DNA of 54,805 bases, taken from positions 1 through 54,805 of the forward strand of contig JAIBBV010000019.1 in assembly GCA_019694465.1 (NCBI GenBank). The letters are read 5' to 3'. Below are positions 1 to 7,371 of this stretch, piece by piece (the first letter of the stretch is position 1; each line of letters starts with the position of its first letter). This stretch comes from Oligoflexia bacterium. GTDB taxonomy: Bacteria > Bdellovibrionota_C > UBA2361 > JAFLCA01. Made by a program: the position numbers and the translations under genes. Under the pieces are notes generated by a model. The model was not told the DNA's origin. It worked only from the letters and a program-made list of their open reading frames with translations, and searched no databases.

Positions 1-38
1 TCTGTAGGGTTCCGGGTCGGAGAAAGGTTAAAAAACAA

Positions 39-114
39 GGTTGGAGGCTCGCAACACTAGGTGTTGCTGGTTCGACCCCAGACGTCCCTGTCCTGCGTCG
101 ACCTTGCTCCAACC
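39..114. other. Structured, cloverleaf-like intergenic segment
   Basis: GGTTGGAG (39-46) is the exact complement of CTCCAACC (107-114). Between them lie a GCAACAC/GTGTTGC hairpin (51-57/61-67), a short CTGG/CCAG hairpin with a T-arm-like TTCGACC loop (67-81), and a GACG/CGTC hairpin (81-84/97-100). The closing stem competes with a second hairpin at 110-126. A structured RNA or a terminator array on either strand is possible. I found no tRNA acceptor/CCA layout and no known RNA family signature. The window edge may cut off part of it. Confidence 0.35.
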
Positions 115-196
115 ACTTCGTGGTTGTCCGGCCATCCATGGCCGGCTAGTGTCCAATGCTACAACTATTAAATAAATCACTGACTCAGGACACTAG
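110..196 (-). terminator. Three abutting hairpins after the cNMP-domain gene
   Basis: Three inverted repeats follow the stop codon of the minus-strand gene almost without gaps: GGACACTAG/CTAGTGTCC (188-196 with 146-154, overlapping the stop), CCGGCCAT/ATGGCCGG (128-135/138-145) and CAACCAC/GTGGTTG (110-116/120-126). There is no clear U-run, so this is termination or 3'-end protection by inference. Confidence 0.4.
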
Positions 197-975
197 CGCC
201 CCTGCACCAGCTTTGAATTTAGATTAACTATTGCCCGCGATAAGTCTTGAATCAGTTTCAGGGTGGTACCTGGTCGGCTTTCAATTAAATCTAAGAACTT
301 CTCCTTAGCCACAGACATTAAGACTACTCTGTCGCGAGCCTTCACCGTTGCTGTGCGCGGGGCTTCAATCGCCACAGCCATAGCGCCGAAGATTTCATCA
401 GGTCCTAGTTCGGCAACTTTGGTGCCATCCACGAGCACGTCGCAGTGCCCTTCTAATACTGTAAAAACCTTATCGGCTTTGCCGCCTTGTTGTATGATCA
501 CAGTCCCCGCGTCAATCGTTTGCACTTCCGGAGCAAGTCTTATTTCGCTGCGCATTGATGATGACAGAGCCATAATCAGAAGCGCTTGTTGGCATGCTAG
601 ATACTCGTTCCAAAGTTTGCTTGTTTGGGGAGTTACCCACACGGCATCTAAAAATTCGCTGGACTTGAATTCAATAACGCGTACGGCAAAATCAGCGGTT
701 ATTGTTAATAATCCCTTGGCAACTGAATGAGGAAATCCAACCAAATCCCCCTGATCGTAGAAACACACCAAGCGGTCCTCGTTTGTGCAAGGCAGCGCAC
801 CTTCTTGAACTACATATAGACGCCCGTCTGTCGCAGGGAATTCGAGGGACTGTTGAGCGATTATGGTTCGCTCTACTCCGTGAACTGGTAGTCGTCTTAG
901 TAGCTCAGCCAGAGCTTTTTTCCCGCGACTATCAAGCTCAATAAATTCTTGTGGTTGTTCGGTTGCAAGATACAT
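193..975 (-). CDS. Cyclic-nucleotide-binding (Crp-type sensor) domain protein
   Basis: This 260-aa cytoplasmic protein carries a cNMP-binding beta-roll in its C-terminal half (about residues 145-250). The phosphate-binding cassette reads FGAMA (196-200), then PRTATV (206-211). The Arg that grips the cyclic phosphate is present, but the usual Glu of FGE(M/L)A is Ala, so ligand specificity may differ or be lost. Residues 25-120 look like a second, diverged copy of the same fold. No helix-turn-helix follows, so it is not a Crp-type transcription factor as it stands. The ATG is preceded by AAGGCGG. It appears to be a single-gene unit, with a hairpin repeat 60-100 bases upstream. A role in protein-protein signalling is a guess. 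Confidence 0.75.
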   Translation of the reverse strand: MYLATEQPQEFIELDSRGKKALAELLRRLPVHGVERTIIAQQSLEFPATDGRLYVVQEGALPCTNEDRLVCFYDQGDLVGFPHSVAKGLLTITADFAVRVIEFKSSEFLDAVWVTPQTSKLWNEYLACQQALLIMALSSSMRSEIRLAPEVQTIDAGTVIIQQGGKADKVFTVLEGHCDVLVDGTKVAELGPDEIFGAMAVAIEAPRTATVKARDRVVLMSVAKEKFLDLIESRPGTTLKLIQDLSRAIVNLNSKLVQGR

Positions 976-1031
976 ATGCCGCCTTAATATGGACTAGAAG
1001 CCAACCAAAAATATATGGAAACGCGGTTGCT

Positions 1032-1076
1032 CTCATATTGCGAACCCTTTTTTATGGGGCGTGGCAATCTAAGGGC
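1032..1076 (-). repeat. Intergenic hairpin repeat, copy A
   Basis: ATTGC (1037-1041) pairs with GCAAT (1064-1068), and CCC with GGG inside. The core TTTTATGGGGCG and the flanks match copy B at 44137-44182 nearly base for base. It lies 60-100 bases upstream of the cNMP-domain gene. It is oriented as copy B, opposite to copies C and D. Confidence 0.6.
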
Positions 1077-1410
1077 GCATTTGGGACCCAATTCCCAGCA
1101 TGCGCTCTTGTAATAGTACGATATTCCCTGACAGTCGTAGATGGCAAAGGTATTTTATGCCCCCAATTTTCAAGTATTCCTTGAAAACGCCGGCTTTTAG
1201 CCTCTATCATGTGAAGAACTTAGAAACTTATTCCAGTCGTTCTTTTCCCTTAGTTGTGCAGTAGAAGTTATTGCTTTGCTTCGCCTAATCACTAGCTTGG
1301 TGAGGTCGGCTCGTGAACAGGAGAAGCAGAGCTGTAGTGTTGCTCCAGATGGGTTTTTACCCTGAAGGTTCACTCGGCAATCCTGTTTCTTCGGAGCACA
1401 CTGCTTACAT

Positions 1411-1426
1411 TGTCACGCGCGTGACA
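1411..1426. promoter_or_regulatory. Perfect 16-bp palindrome, candidate operator
   Basis: TGTCACGCGCGTGACA is a perfect palindrome 78 bases upstream of the chosen start of the GC-rich gene. It resembles dyad operators of the Crp/Fnr or TetR type, but no specific regulator can be named. Confidence 0.35.
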
Positions 1427-1503
1427 CAGTGCGTTCAAGGCATACGCTTGCCAAGCGTGCCTGTTGTCCCTGTCCCTTTGGCAAGGGGCGCCTGGAGATT
1501 TCC

Positions 1504-2163
1504 ATGCGTGCAAGATCTGTGGGCCAGCGTATCGCGTACTTGGTGCGCGAGCGACTGCGGCTTGATGAGGTCAGTCCAGACAAGTTCTACTGGTCGGACT
1601 GGGCAATCGAGACGCTGCGTAGCTGCGCTCCATCCCGTTCCCCCAGTGATCTGGTCCACCGAGGTGTGTTGATTGGCCTCGCCTCGGCGCAAGTGGTACG
1701 AAGCCACAACGCGCGCAGAGGCGCGACCGGTCCGCTTGGGCCACGTCTGAAGGACGTCGTGGATCTCGCCCTCGCTCTCGATGCCCCGACTTGGGGGCAG
1801 CGTTGGGCACGGCGGGTGCAGCTCACCGTGGCGGATGGTCTTATTGGGCAGCTGAGAGCAGCGGCCGAGACCACCTGCCATGATTGGGAGGACCGGGGCC
1901 TGGTCGTGCGTGCATTCCCGGGCAACCATCCACCGCTTTCAAACCCTTGGGCGCTCCTGCGAGTTCTCACCTTCGGCGCTGCTACCGCAGTGCGGCGTGG
2001 TTTTGTCGACTGGGAGGGGCTCATGTCCGACTCACCGTATGCCCTCCTCTCGCTGGCCCTGCAGGGACCTGCCGTGCCAGCCTTCGTCAGAAGTGTCAGG
2101 GCCCATTCCCGATTCGAGAATGGCCCATTCCAAGTCCACTTCGCCCGACGGGCAGCGGTCTGA
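1504..2163 (+). CDS. Hypothetical protein in GC-rich segment
   Basis: A 219-residue protein I do not recognise. It is rich in Arg, Ala and Leu, with no signal peptide or membrane segment. The ATG at 1504 has GGAG about eight bases upstream and is preferred over an in-frame start further upstream. Codon third positions are strongly G/C: the 60-base line at 1741 has 40 G+C, against roughly half in typical genes of this window. The frame is open throughout and codon choice looks coding. It stands alone behind a palindrome. Composition suggests recent acquisition, possibly from the same kind of source as the HAD gene at 19991, but that is inference. Opposite-strand open frames exist because of the high GC; I judge them shadows. 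Confidence 0.55.
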   Translation: MRARSVGQRIAYLVRERLRLDEVSPDKFYWSDWAIETLRSCAPSRSPSDLVHRGVLIGLASAQVVRSHNARRGATGPLGPRLKDVVDLALALDAPTWGQRWARRVQLTVADGLIGQLRAAAETTCHDWEDRGLVVRAFPGNHPPLSNPWALLRVLTFGAATAVRRGFVDWEGLMSDSPYALLSLALQGPAVPAFVRSVRAHSRFENGPFQVHFARRAAV

Positions 2164-2321
2164 GCTCTTGGTGGGGGGAAGGATTAGGCTTGCGCTTCAG
2201 GGCTTGCCCCTAAAGCCTCGTCTTGGCATTTCCCGCGCGCTGACAGTGTAAGTAGAGAAGCACTACTGCTCTGTTTCCTCCCACCTTTCGAGTTTCGTCA
2301 AAAATTTACTTCCTCCCTGTA

Positions 2322-2960
2322 TCAGGAGAATGGCGAAATAGGTGTTGGTGTTAAATTCTTATCCTTGAAGAAATCATCTATGGGGGTTGGTTCGGCATCT
2401 GGATTGCACTGGCAATCTATGGTCGGGGTCGCTTCCACAGTTGGGATGGGCGTTGGAGTAGGGGGTATTGGTGTAGGTGTAGGGTCAGGATCTGAATTAT
2501 TGTTAGTGACAGAATTTACAGCGTCTGTAGCTCCAATCACCACCCCCGTCGCGGCGCCACCAGAGGCTACAGCACCACCAGCCACAATTCCTGTTGCTGC
2601 CAACGTGCTTAAAGCCCCTGGCGCAATGGCTATGCTCGAAAATGAGACTCCTGCAGCACTTGAACTAACACTAAAAGCACCAGGGGCTACATTCTCAAAA
2701 GCTGCTACGCCACTCTTGGCAGTAACAGTGCTTACCTCACCTGTCGCTGAGTTTGTTAGAGAGACTTGAACATTGTCTAACGGGTTGCCAGAGACGTCAG
2801 ATACGTTCACTTCTATGCGATTGAGGCTATTGGGCTTTACACTTTTTGCAGCGCGCGTAAATCCTTGACAGTCGGTAATAAGAAGACTTTGCCCGTAAGT
2901 TGGCTGAATGTGCAGTAATTGCACGAGCAGAAGTACTATATAGAGTAGACAGCGATTCAT
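2322..2960 (-). CDS. Exported protein with carboxypeptidase-regulatory-like domain
   Basis: The chosen start gives MNRCLLYIVLLLVQ and a hydrophobic signal peptide ending near the TYGQ cleavage site, so the protein is exported. Residues about 45-105 (NRIEVNVSDVSGNPLDNVQV and on, ending in GVAAFENVAPGAFSV) match the carboxypeptidase-regulatory / Ig-like beta-sandwich. A Gly/Ala-rich hydrophobic stretch follows and may span a membrane. The C-terminal tail is a Pro/Thr linker (PDPTPTPIPPTPTPIP) with a short CQC motif. An upstream ATG at 2981 would add seven residues before the signal peptide. It is divergent from the SH3 gene, and the 5' regions nearly touch. The substrate is unknown. Confidence 0.65.
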   Translation of the reverse strand: MNRCLLYIVLLLVQLLHIQPTYGQSLLITDCQGFTRAAKSVKPNSLNRIEVNVSDVSGNPLDNVQVSLTNSATGEVSTVTAKSGVAAFENVAPGAFSVSSSAAGVSFSSIAIAPGALSTLAATGIVAGGAVASGGAATGVVIGATDAVNSVTNNNSDPDPTPTPIPPTPTPIPTVEATPTIDCQCNPDAEPTPIDDFFKDKNLTPTPISPFS

Positions 2961-3080
2961 AAGGATGCCAGCTTGGACCATTTATCCAGAGGGCACCCAC
3001 CTAGCATACGTAATCTACTGCCGCATGGAAGGGCAAAAATCCCCCTTCAAGCAAATGAATTACTGGAATATCATGCGCAC

Positions 3081-3566
3081 ATGTTCCCTATTCGTCTAAT
3101 GCTTCCCATTTTAACCATCCTTATGGTCTTCTTTGCCGAGCCAGCAATGGGCGCGGGCAAGCTTTTTGTGGAAGTTAGATCAACCAGTGTGCGCAAAGAG
3201 CCAAAACATTGGGCGCCAGCGGTTGCGCAGGTCAGCTATGGAGAGGCCTTAGAGGAGATCTCAACTAGTTCAGGTTGGGCGCTTATTAAGCTCGGTAACG
3301 GTACTCAGGGCTATGTTCATCTTAGCGCGTTAACGCCGCGCACCATATTACTTTCCGGGGCCAAGGCGCCCGCTGTTGAAGCCGATGCCTCCTCGATTGT
3401 GCTGGCTGGTAAGGGCTTTAATAAGGATATTGAAAAACAGTATTTTGGTCGTGAAAACTCGCTAAACTATTCGGCTGTGGACAGTATGGAACAGCGAGTA
3501 GTGGCGTCCTCAGAACTTTATAAATTCCTCACCGAAGGAAAGCTGAGCTTAGAGGGGGTGTCATAG
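3081..3566 (+). CDS. Exported bacterial SH3 domain protein
   Basis: The start at 3081 puts a clear signal peptide (MFPIRLMLPILTILMVFFAE, then PAMGAG) at the N-terminus; upstream codons in the frame encode no plausible leader. The mature protein begins with a bacterial SH3 domain: VEVRSTSVRKEPKHWAPAVA, a GEAL turn, then GWALIKLGNGTQGYVHLSAL. Such domains usually bind peptidoglycan or cell-surface partners. The remainder (about 80 residues) is unrecognised. Its stop TAG shares one base with the GTG start of the M48 protease gene, so the two are translationally coupled and probably act together in the envelope. Confidence 0.75.
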   Translation: MFPIRLMLPILTILMVFFAEPAMGAGKLFVEVRSTSVRKEPKHWAPAVAQVSYGEALEEISTSSGWALIKLGNGTQGYVHLSALTPRTILLSGAKAPAVEADASSIVLAGKGFNKDIEKQYFGRENSLNYSAVDSMEQRVVASSELYKFLTEGKLSLEGVS

Positions 3567-4522
3567 TGATTGCTTCTAGTCCAGCACTCCGCATGATTTA
3601 CCGATTTTTATGTTGCATAGCTTGTTGCTGCCTGTTTACCGCTTGTTCTCAGCAGGGACAGGGCACATCTTCAGGCTTTCGTGAATTCGCTACCAAGTTA
3701 GCGCAGTTTGTTGGACTAGCCCCCGCTACCGCTTTATATGAGGCTAGCAGCAGCGTTAACAGTATTTCTACGCACATGACTAAGGAACAGGAGTATTATC
3801 TTGGAAGAGCGGTAGCCGCTAACATTCTTACCCGTTATCAGCCTGAACCTGATCCTGCATTGAACGAGTATGTCTCTAGAGTTGGGGCAGCTGTCTTATC
3901 AACTGGTGACGTGCCGGAAACTTTTGGGGGCTTTCACTTCCAAGTACTTCGTAGTGATGAAGTTAATGCCATGGCAGCCCCCGGTGGCTTCGTGTTCGTA
4001 ACTACTGGGATGCTAAAATTGTTGCCGGATGAAGATACACTGGCAGCAGTTCTGGCGCATGAAGTTTCGCATGTAGAAAAGCGGCATGGAGTTGATTCCT
4101 TATCGCAGGCAAAAATGCAGGATATTGTTTCTTCACTGGGGCAGCTCGCTGGGAGTCTTAACTGCAGTGAAGTTGTAGCACAGGCTACGCTTATCTTCTC
4201 TGGAACAGTGGATGAGGTAGTAAAGAATTTATTGCAGGCTGGCTACGGGCGAGATCAAGAGTTTGAAGCTGATGCCGGCGCACTTACATATCTAAATGCG
4301 GTTAACTATAACCCAGTAGCACTCGATGTCCTGCTTGAACAGCTTGAAAAGGCCACACCCTCGGACTCAGCAGGTGGATGGTTTAAGACCCATCCTTTGG
4401 CCAAGGATAGGCGGCTCGCGATTGAGCCACTGATAGCAAAGCTAAATCCAACATCAGCAGAGCTAGGGCGGGTAGTGCGCAGTCAACGCTTCCAAAGTGC
4501 GATCTCCGGCAAGTTGTCTTAA
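3566..4522 (+). CDS. M48-family metalloprotease, lipoprotein
   Basis: Zinc protease of the M48 (LoiP/BepA-like) group: HEVSH (165-169) supplies the HExxH zinc site, and QEFEADAGA (about 231-239) the downstream Glu ligand. The N-terminus has a hydrophobic leader and lipobox LFTAC (Cys27), so it should be a lipid-anchored periplasmic protein. The MAAPGGFVFVTTGML segment before the active site is typical of the family. It starts with GTG at 3566, overlapping the SH3 gene's TAG by one base, with AGGGGG upstream; ATG at 3593 is an alternative. The likely role is outer-membrane or envelope protein quality control, with the SH3 partner giving cell-wall contact (inference). Confidence 0.9.
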   Translation: MIASSPALRMIYRFLCCIACCCLFTACSQQGQGTSSGFREFATKLAQFVGLAPATALYEASSSVNSISTHMTKEQEYYLGRAVAANILTRYQPEPDPALNEYVSRVGAAVLSTGDVPETFGGFHFQVLRSDEVNAMAAPGGFVFVTTGMLKLLPDEDTLAAVLAHEVSHVEKRHGVDSLSQAKMQDIVSSLGQLAGSLNCSEVVAQATLIFSGTVDEVVKNLLQAGYGRDQEFEADAGALTYLNAVNYNPVALDVLLEQLEKATPSDSAGGWFKTHPLAKDRRLAIEPLIAKLNPTSAELGRVVRSQRFQSAISGKLS

Positions 4523-4599
4523 GCTATATGCACTAGCCTCGCGGGCGCTAAAGATATGCACGGCGAGTTTCACCCAAGGCTTACGCGCGATTGATGTCG

Positions 4600-5043
4600 C
4601 TACTGTTCCGAAATTGAGTAGGGAGCTTGATCTGTCGCCTCTGGATAGCTGCACTCGCAGGTAGCCGAAGCCCTGCAGCCTACAAAGCAATCGGGCTGAT
4701 GCATGCTTTGATCTCCGTCACTATAGTAATCAGATGCAAAGGCTTGAAGATCTACGGAACAGTTTTCTGGTTTCCCTCCCCTTCTGTGGCAGGCCAGAGA
4801 AAAACTGTCTATCGCGTCTTCTGCGATACTTTCAACAGAGCGGCAGAGATCCGCAGCCACTTCTATAATTGCAGGAAACTCCTCCACCGGAATCTCACTA
4901 CAACTCGTTCCGGCGTATGGGCGAAGGGAAAAAATTCGATCGGCGTAGCCGATAAGAAAGTTTTGATTTTCGCCAGTGGAATGGAATTGTGCTTGGGCAA
5001 ACTGCGGCCAAAGTATTAGCAAGAGCGGAAGCCAAATTTTCAT
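4600..5043 (-). CDS. Small secreted cysteine-rich protein
   Basis: A 147-residue protein with a classic signal peptide (MKIWLPLLLILWPQFAQAQ). The mature part has eight cysteines, the last four paired as CFVGC and CEC, suggesting a disulfide-stabilised secreted protein. GGAG lies eight bases before the ATG. I do not recognise a family. It converges with the M48 gene and is downstream of the other secreted Cys-rich gene at 5191-6150, in the same orientation but with a strong hairpin between, so it is probably expressed separately. Confidence 0.6.
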   Translation of the reverse strand: MKIWLPLLLILWPQFAQAQFHSTGENQNFLIGYADRIFSLRPYAGTSCSEIPVEEFPAIIEVAADLCRSVESIAEDAIDSFSLACHRRGGKPENCSVDLQAFASDYYSDGDQSMHQPDCFVGCRASATCECSYPEATDQAPYSISEQ

Positions 5044-5108
5044 ATGCAGTCTCCATGTGCATAAGTTGCTAGCGTGTTTCTAGTCAGTTGCAGCGAGATG
5101 GCTCGGTA

Positions 5109-5143
5109 TCAGTGCGGGAGCCCCACCAGGGCTCCCGCACTGA
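5109..5143 (-). terminator. Strong hairpin, likely terminator
   Basis: A perfect 15-bp stem, TCAGTGCGGGAGCCC (5109-5123) with its complement (5129-5143) and a five-base loop, about 48 bases past the stop of the minus-strand gene ending at 5191. No U-run follows on that strand, so it may work with Rho or as a 3' barrier. Confidence 0.6.
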
Positions 5144-5190
5144 TTTAGAAAGCTCGCAGCAAATATGCCACGTTACTTAAACGTCCTGTG

Positions 5191-6150
5191 CTAACGATCT
5201 TCATCCTCATCAAGGTCCACAACTTCTGATCCAGTTGCGCGCGCTATGGGAGGCAGATTGTTAGTTGGCCCAGAATTTGGGGTAGGCGTGCCTACAACCA
5301 CTCCTCCGCCATTTCCACTACTTCCGCCTCCGTTGCCATTATTGCTACCTGGATCTGTTGGCGAAGTGCCCGAGCCAGGGTTGACCGCTCCTGGATCAAA
5401 GCCCGGTAAGTTGCCTGAGGGTAGCCCAGAGTTAGGTGACCCATCGCTTACCGGTGGTTGTGATAGCAGTATTGGTTCTGGCGCTGGGGGAGGCCGTTTG
5501 ACAGAAACGCACTTTATGTTCTTACGAGTAAGTCCAGGAACCTTAAGCCGCGCTACGGCAGTAGTAAATTTTTCGCAGCTGCGTCTCAGGTTTCTTGTGC
5601 CAAATGCCCGACTGTACGCAGTGAGCGTACTAAATGGCACATAGCTCGCGCCTGGCTTGACGCAGCGACCATTTGGGCAGTTGGGCACAGCTGCTCCGCC
5701 GCCACCGCCATCAGGAGGAGCGCCCTGCGAGCCAGGTTCAACTCCCGGAGGCCCGGAGTTTGATGCCGGAATTGGTTGGGCAACATTGTAAGATACAGCC
5801 CCATCTTCTTCGGCGCACCATGCGTATTCGCGCATCCCACATCTATAAGTAAGATCCTTCTTCTTTTCCCACTTTCCAACCAGAACCTTAGACTTTTTAT
5901 TGTCGAAGTAACGTTTGTTAGGATTCCAAACGTAGTGATCGAATGTGCATGTGGCTGTTTTATCGCACTCGCCATCCGTGCATTTACACCAATCACCGAT
6001 GGGCCGGAATACTTCCTTCGCACCTTCAGTTGTAACAGGGGCCTTAGGACAACCACATAACTGTTCAGCTTGTTCTTGCGCGCGTACCTGCAGTGGTAAC
6101 GCTAGAATGCAAGACACACCTACAATTCTTGTAACGCTGGAACCTTTCAT
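5191..6150 (-). CDS. Secreted Cys-rich protein with Gly/Pro/Asn low-complexity tail
   Basis: A 319-residue protein with a signal peptide (MKGSSVTRIVGVSCILALPL, then QVRAQ). The N-terminal half contains paired cysteines (CGCPKA, WCKC, CDKTATC, RCGMREYAWC), followed by a Gly/Pro-rich spacer. A middle segment from YVPFSTLTAYSRAFG to about KNIKCVSV looks globular, and the last 110 residues are Pro/Gly/Ser/Asn repeats ending in an acidic VVDLDEDEDR. No family recognised. The disulfide-rich head and extended tail suggest a surface or cell-wall-spanning protein. It is a monocistronic unit with a strong hairpin downstream. Confidence 0.6.
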   Translation of the reverse strand: MKGSSVTRIVGVSCILALPLQVRAQEQAEQLCGCPKAPVTTEGAKEVFRPIGDWCKCTDGECDKTATCTFDHYVWNPNKRYFDNKKSKVLVGKWEKKKDLTYRCGMREYAWCAEEDGAVSYNVAQPIPASNSGPPGVEPGSQGAPPDGGGGGAAVPNCPNGRCVKPGASYVPFSTLTAYSRAFGTRNLRRSCEKFTTAVARLKVPGLTRKNIKCVSVKRPPPAPEPILLSQPPVSDGSPNSGLPSGNLPGFDPGAVNPGSGTSPTDPGSNNGNGGGSSGNGGGVVVGTPTPNSGPTNNLPPIARATGSEVVDLDEDEDR

Positions 6151-6450
6151 AAATACCTCGTCGATAATTACCTAGACATTGCAAAGGCATAGCAACCCCG
6201 CCACGTGCTTACGCAGCAAGCGGCGAAAGAGTTAGACACTCTGCTTGTTAGAACGAAAAATGTGAGAGATTTTACAAAGCCACCGGATACCAGTGTCCCA
6301 AATTTCATCACATGGGGGTGACTTTTCTATAAGAGTTATGTTCAGAATAGTTCTTGGTGTGGCATGAGTTTCGAAAATTTGAGAATAATTTTGCTTAATC
6401 CCTCATTCGGCTTTAGTATTTAAAGCACCCCCAATATAGACACCACGAAA
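6151..6450. other. Divergent intergenic region
   Basis: 300 bases between two divergent secreted-protein genes. Apart from the candidate promoter at 6391-6419, I see nothing I can name. Confidence 0.4.
6391..6419 (+). promoter_or_regulatory. Candidate sigma-70 promoter
   Basis: TTGCTT (6391-6396), a 17-base spacer, then TAGTAT (6414-6419), about 30 bases before the small ORF at 6451. Similarity only. Confidence 0.3.
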
Positions 6451-6825
6451 ATGATTTATAAAAATTCATGGCCCCTGAGTGTAATTTTCACTGAATTAAT
6501 CAAGCTTGCAATTTGCACGTTACTTGCGAGTTGCGGGCTGATTTCATTGACCTTTGCGCAAGATTATCAAGGTCCTAACTTCGGATTTGATTCAGAGTTT
6601 AACACAGTGGTTACAAGCTTGCTCCAGAAAATGGAATACAACTTTCTGCAAGAGACCGCCACGGATTCGATATTTTGCATGTTGGCTATTAAGGAAATAC
6701 TTGACCAAACTAATTTTACATCCGTTCCCCGGCAGCCACTAGACTTACCGACCTTTGATCGTGCATTTGAGGAAGAGATTCAGGGCATTATGCAATTTGA
6801 TAGAGCTTGTTATCGTTGGGACTGA
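6451..6825 (+). CDS. Small exported hypothetical protein
   Basis: A 124-residue protein. The N-terminus has a charged start, a hydrophobic core (LIKLAICTLLASCGLISLTF) and an AQ cleavage site, so it is probably exported; LASC could also serve as a lipobox. The mature part is acidic with two cysteines and an Arg-Ala-Cys-Tyr-Arg-Trp-Asp C-terminus. There is no strong ribosome-binding site before the ATG. I recognise no family. It resembles its neighbours in being small and secreted. Confidence 0.45.
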   Translation: MIYKNSWPLSVIFTELIKLAICTLLASCGLISLTFAQDYQGPNFGFDSEFNTVVTSLLQKMEYNFLQETATDSIFCMLAIKEILDQTNFTSVPRQPLDLPTFDRAFEEEIQGIMQFDRACYRWD

Positions 6826-6885
6826 GCGCCCTAGGTCGCACTCACTGGGCGGATCCTGCCAGCTAAGTTAGTAATATATACGTTG

Positions 6886-7146
6886 CTACGGATCTGGACT
6901 AACCGCTACACAGACGTTGGTACCGCCAGTGAAGGAACAGCCAATTTGCGTGCCTTCAACAGATCCGCCATCTGTTAAACTGGGCTGGTCCATGAGATTC
7001 TGTGAAACAGAAAAACTTAAGGCAGCACTGCGTTGCAGCTGGGAAATAGCGCCAATAGTAAGCAGGCAGACTATTGCTGAGAGCAGTACTAATTCAAAAG
7101 CTGTTGCGCCACGCGCCGAGATAAGTGCAGCACACCTACGTCTCAT
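6886..7146 (-). CDS. Flp/Tad-type pilin-like small protein
   Basis: The N-terminus MRRRCAALISARGATAFELV followed by a long hydrophobic helix (LLSAIVCLLTIGAI) matches the class III prepilin layout of Flp and TadE-like proteins: a short basic leader, Gly at the cleavage site, then Glu at position +5 (G|ATAFEL). The rest (about 45 residues) is polar with two cysteines near the end. The ATG at 7146 has AGGTGG upstream; two GTG codons just upstream are alternatives. No tad genes are in the window, so it would need a prepilin peptidase and assembly machinery encoded elsewhere. A pseudopilin from another type IV-like system is a possible alternative. Confidence 0.5.
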   Translation of the reverse strand: MRRRCAALISARGATAFELVLLSAIVCLLTIGAISQLQRSAALSFSVSQNLMDQPSLTDGGSVEGTQIGCSFTGGTNVCVAVSPDP

Positions 7147-7371
7147 AACCACCACCTGTTAACCTAAACACCACGTCTACTCTACTTATCGCTCTATGTG
7201 CACAAGCTGATCCAATCAAACTCTTTTAGTCAATGAAATTAGAGAGTTAGAAAAGGCGCCGGGGGGACATTTGCTGGACAAATCAGTACTAGCTAGACCT
7301 GCCCGGTTCATACAAGTGCTAAAATTTGCAGTTAATGCGACAGGCTAGGGAGTACTAAATATGCTGGTTGC

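Larger units (their letters stand above)
976..1503. other. Intergenic region with a repeat and a palindrome
   Basis: About 530 bases between the divergent cNMP gene and the GC-rich gene. It holds repeat copy A (1032-1076) and a 16-bp palindrome (1411-1426). I see no other supported gene or RNA; the short open frames here show no start-site or family evidence. Confidence 0.5.

Noticed and set aside
41..90. A tRNA-like segment with a TTCGACC loop near the start of the window
   Set aside because: The T-arm-like stem has only four pairs, and there is no matching acceptor or anticodon arm and no CCA; the segment is better described as a hairpin cluster.
1429..2024. Long open frames on the minus strand overlapping 1504-2163
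   Set aside because: They arise from the high GC of the plus-strand gene; they have no ribosome-binding site or family similarity.
5109..5143. A small RNA or transposon end
   Set aside because: A single perfect hairpin between two same-strand genes is most simply a transcription barrier; no second copy exists in the window.
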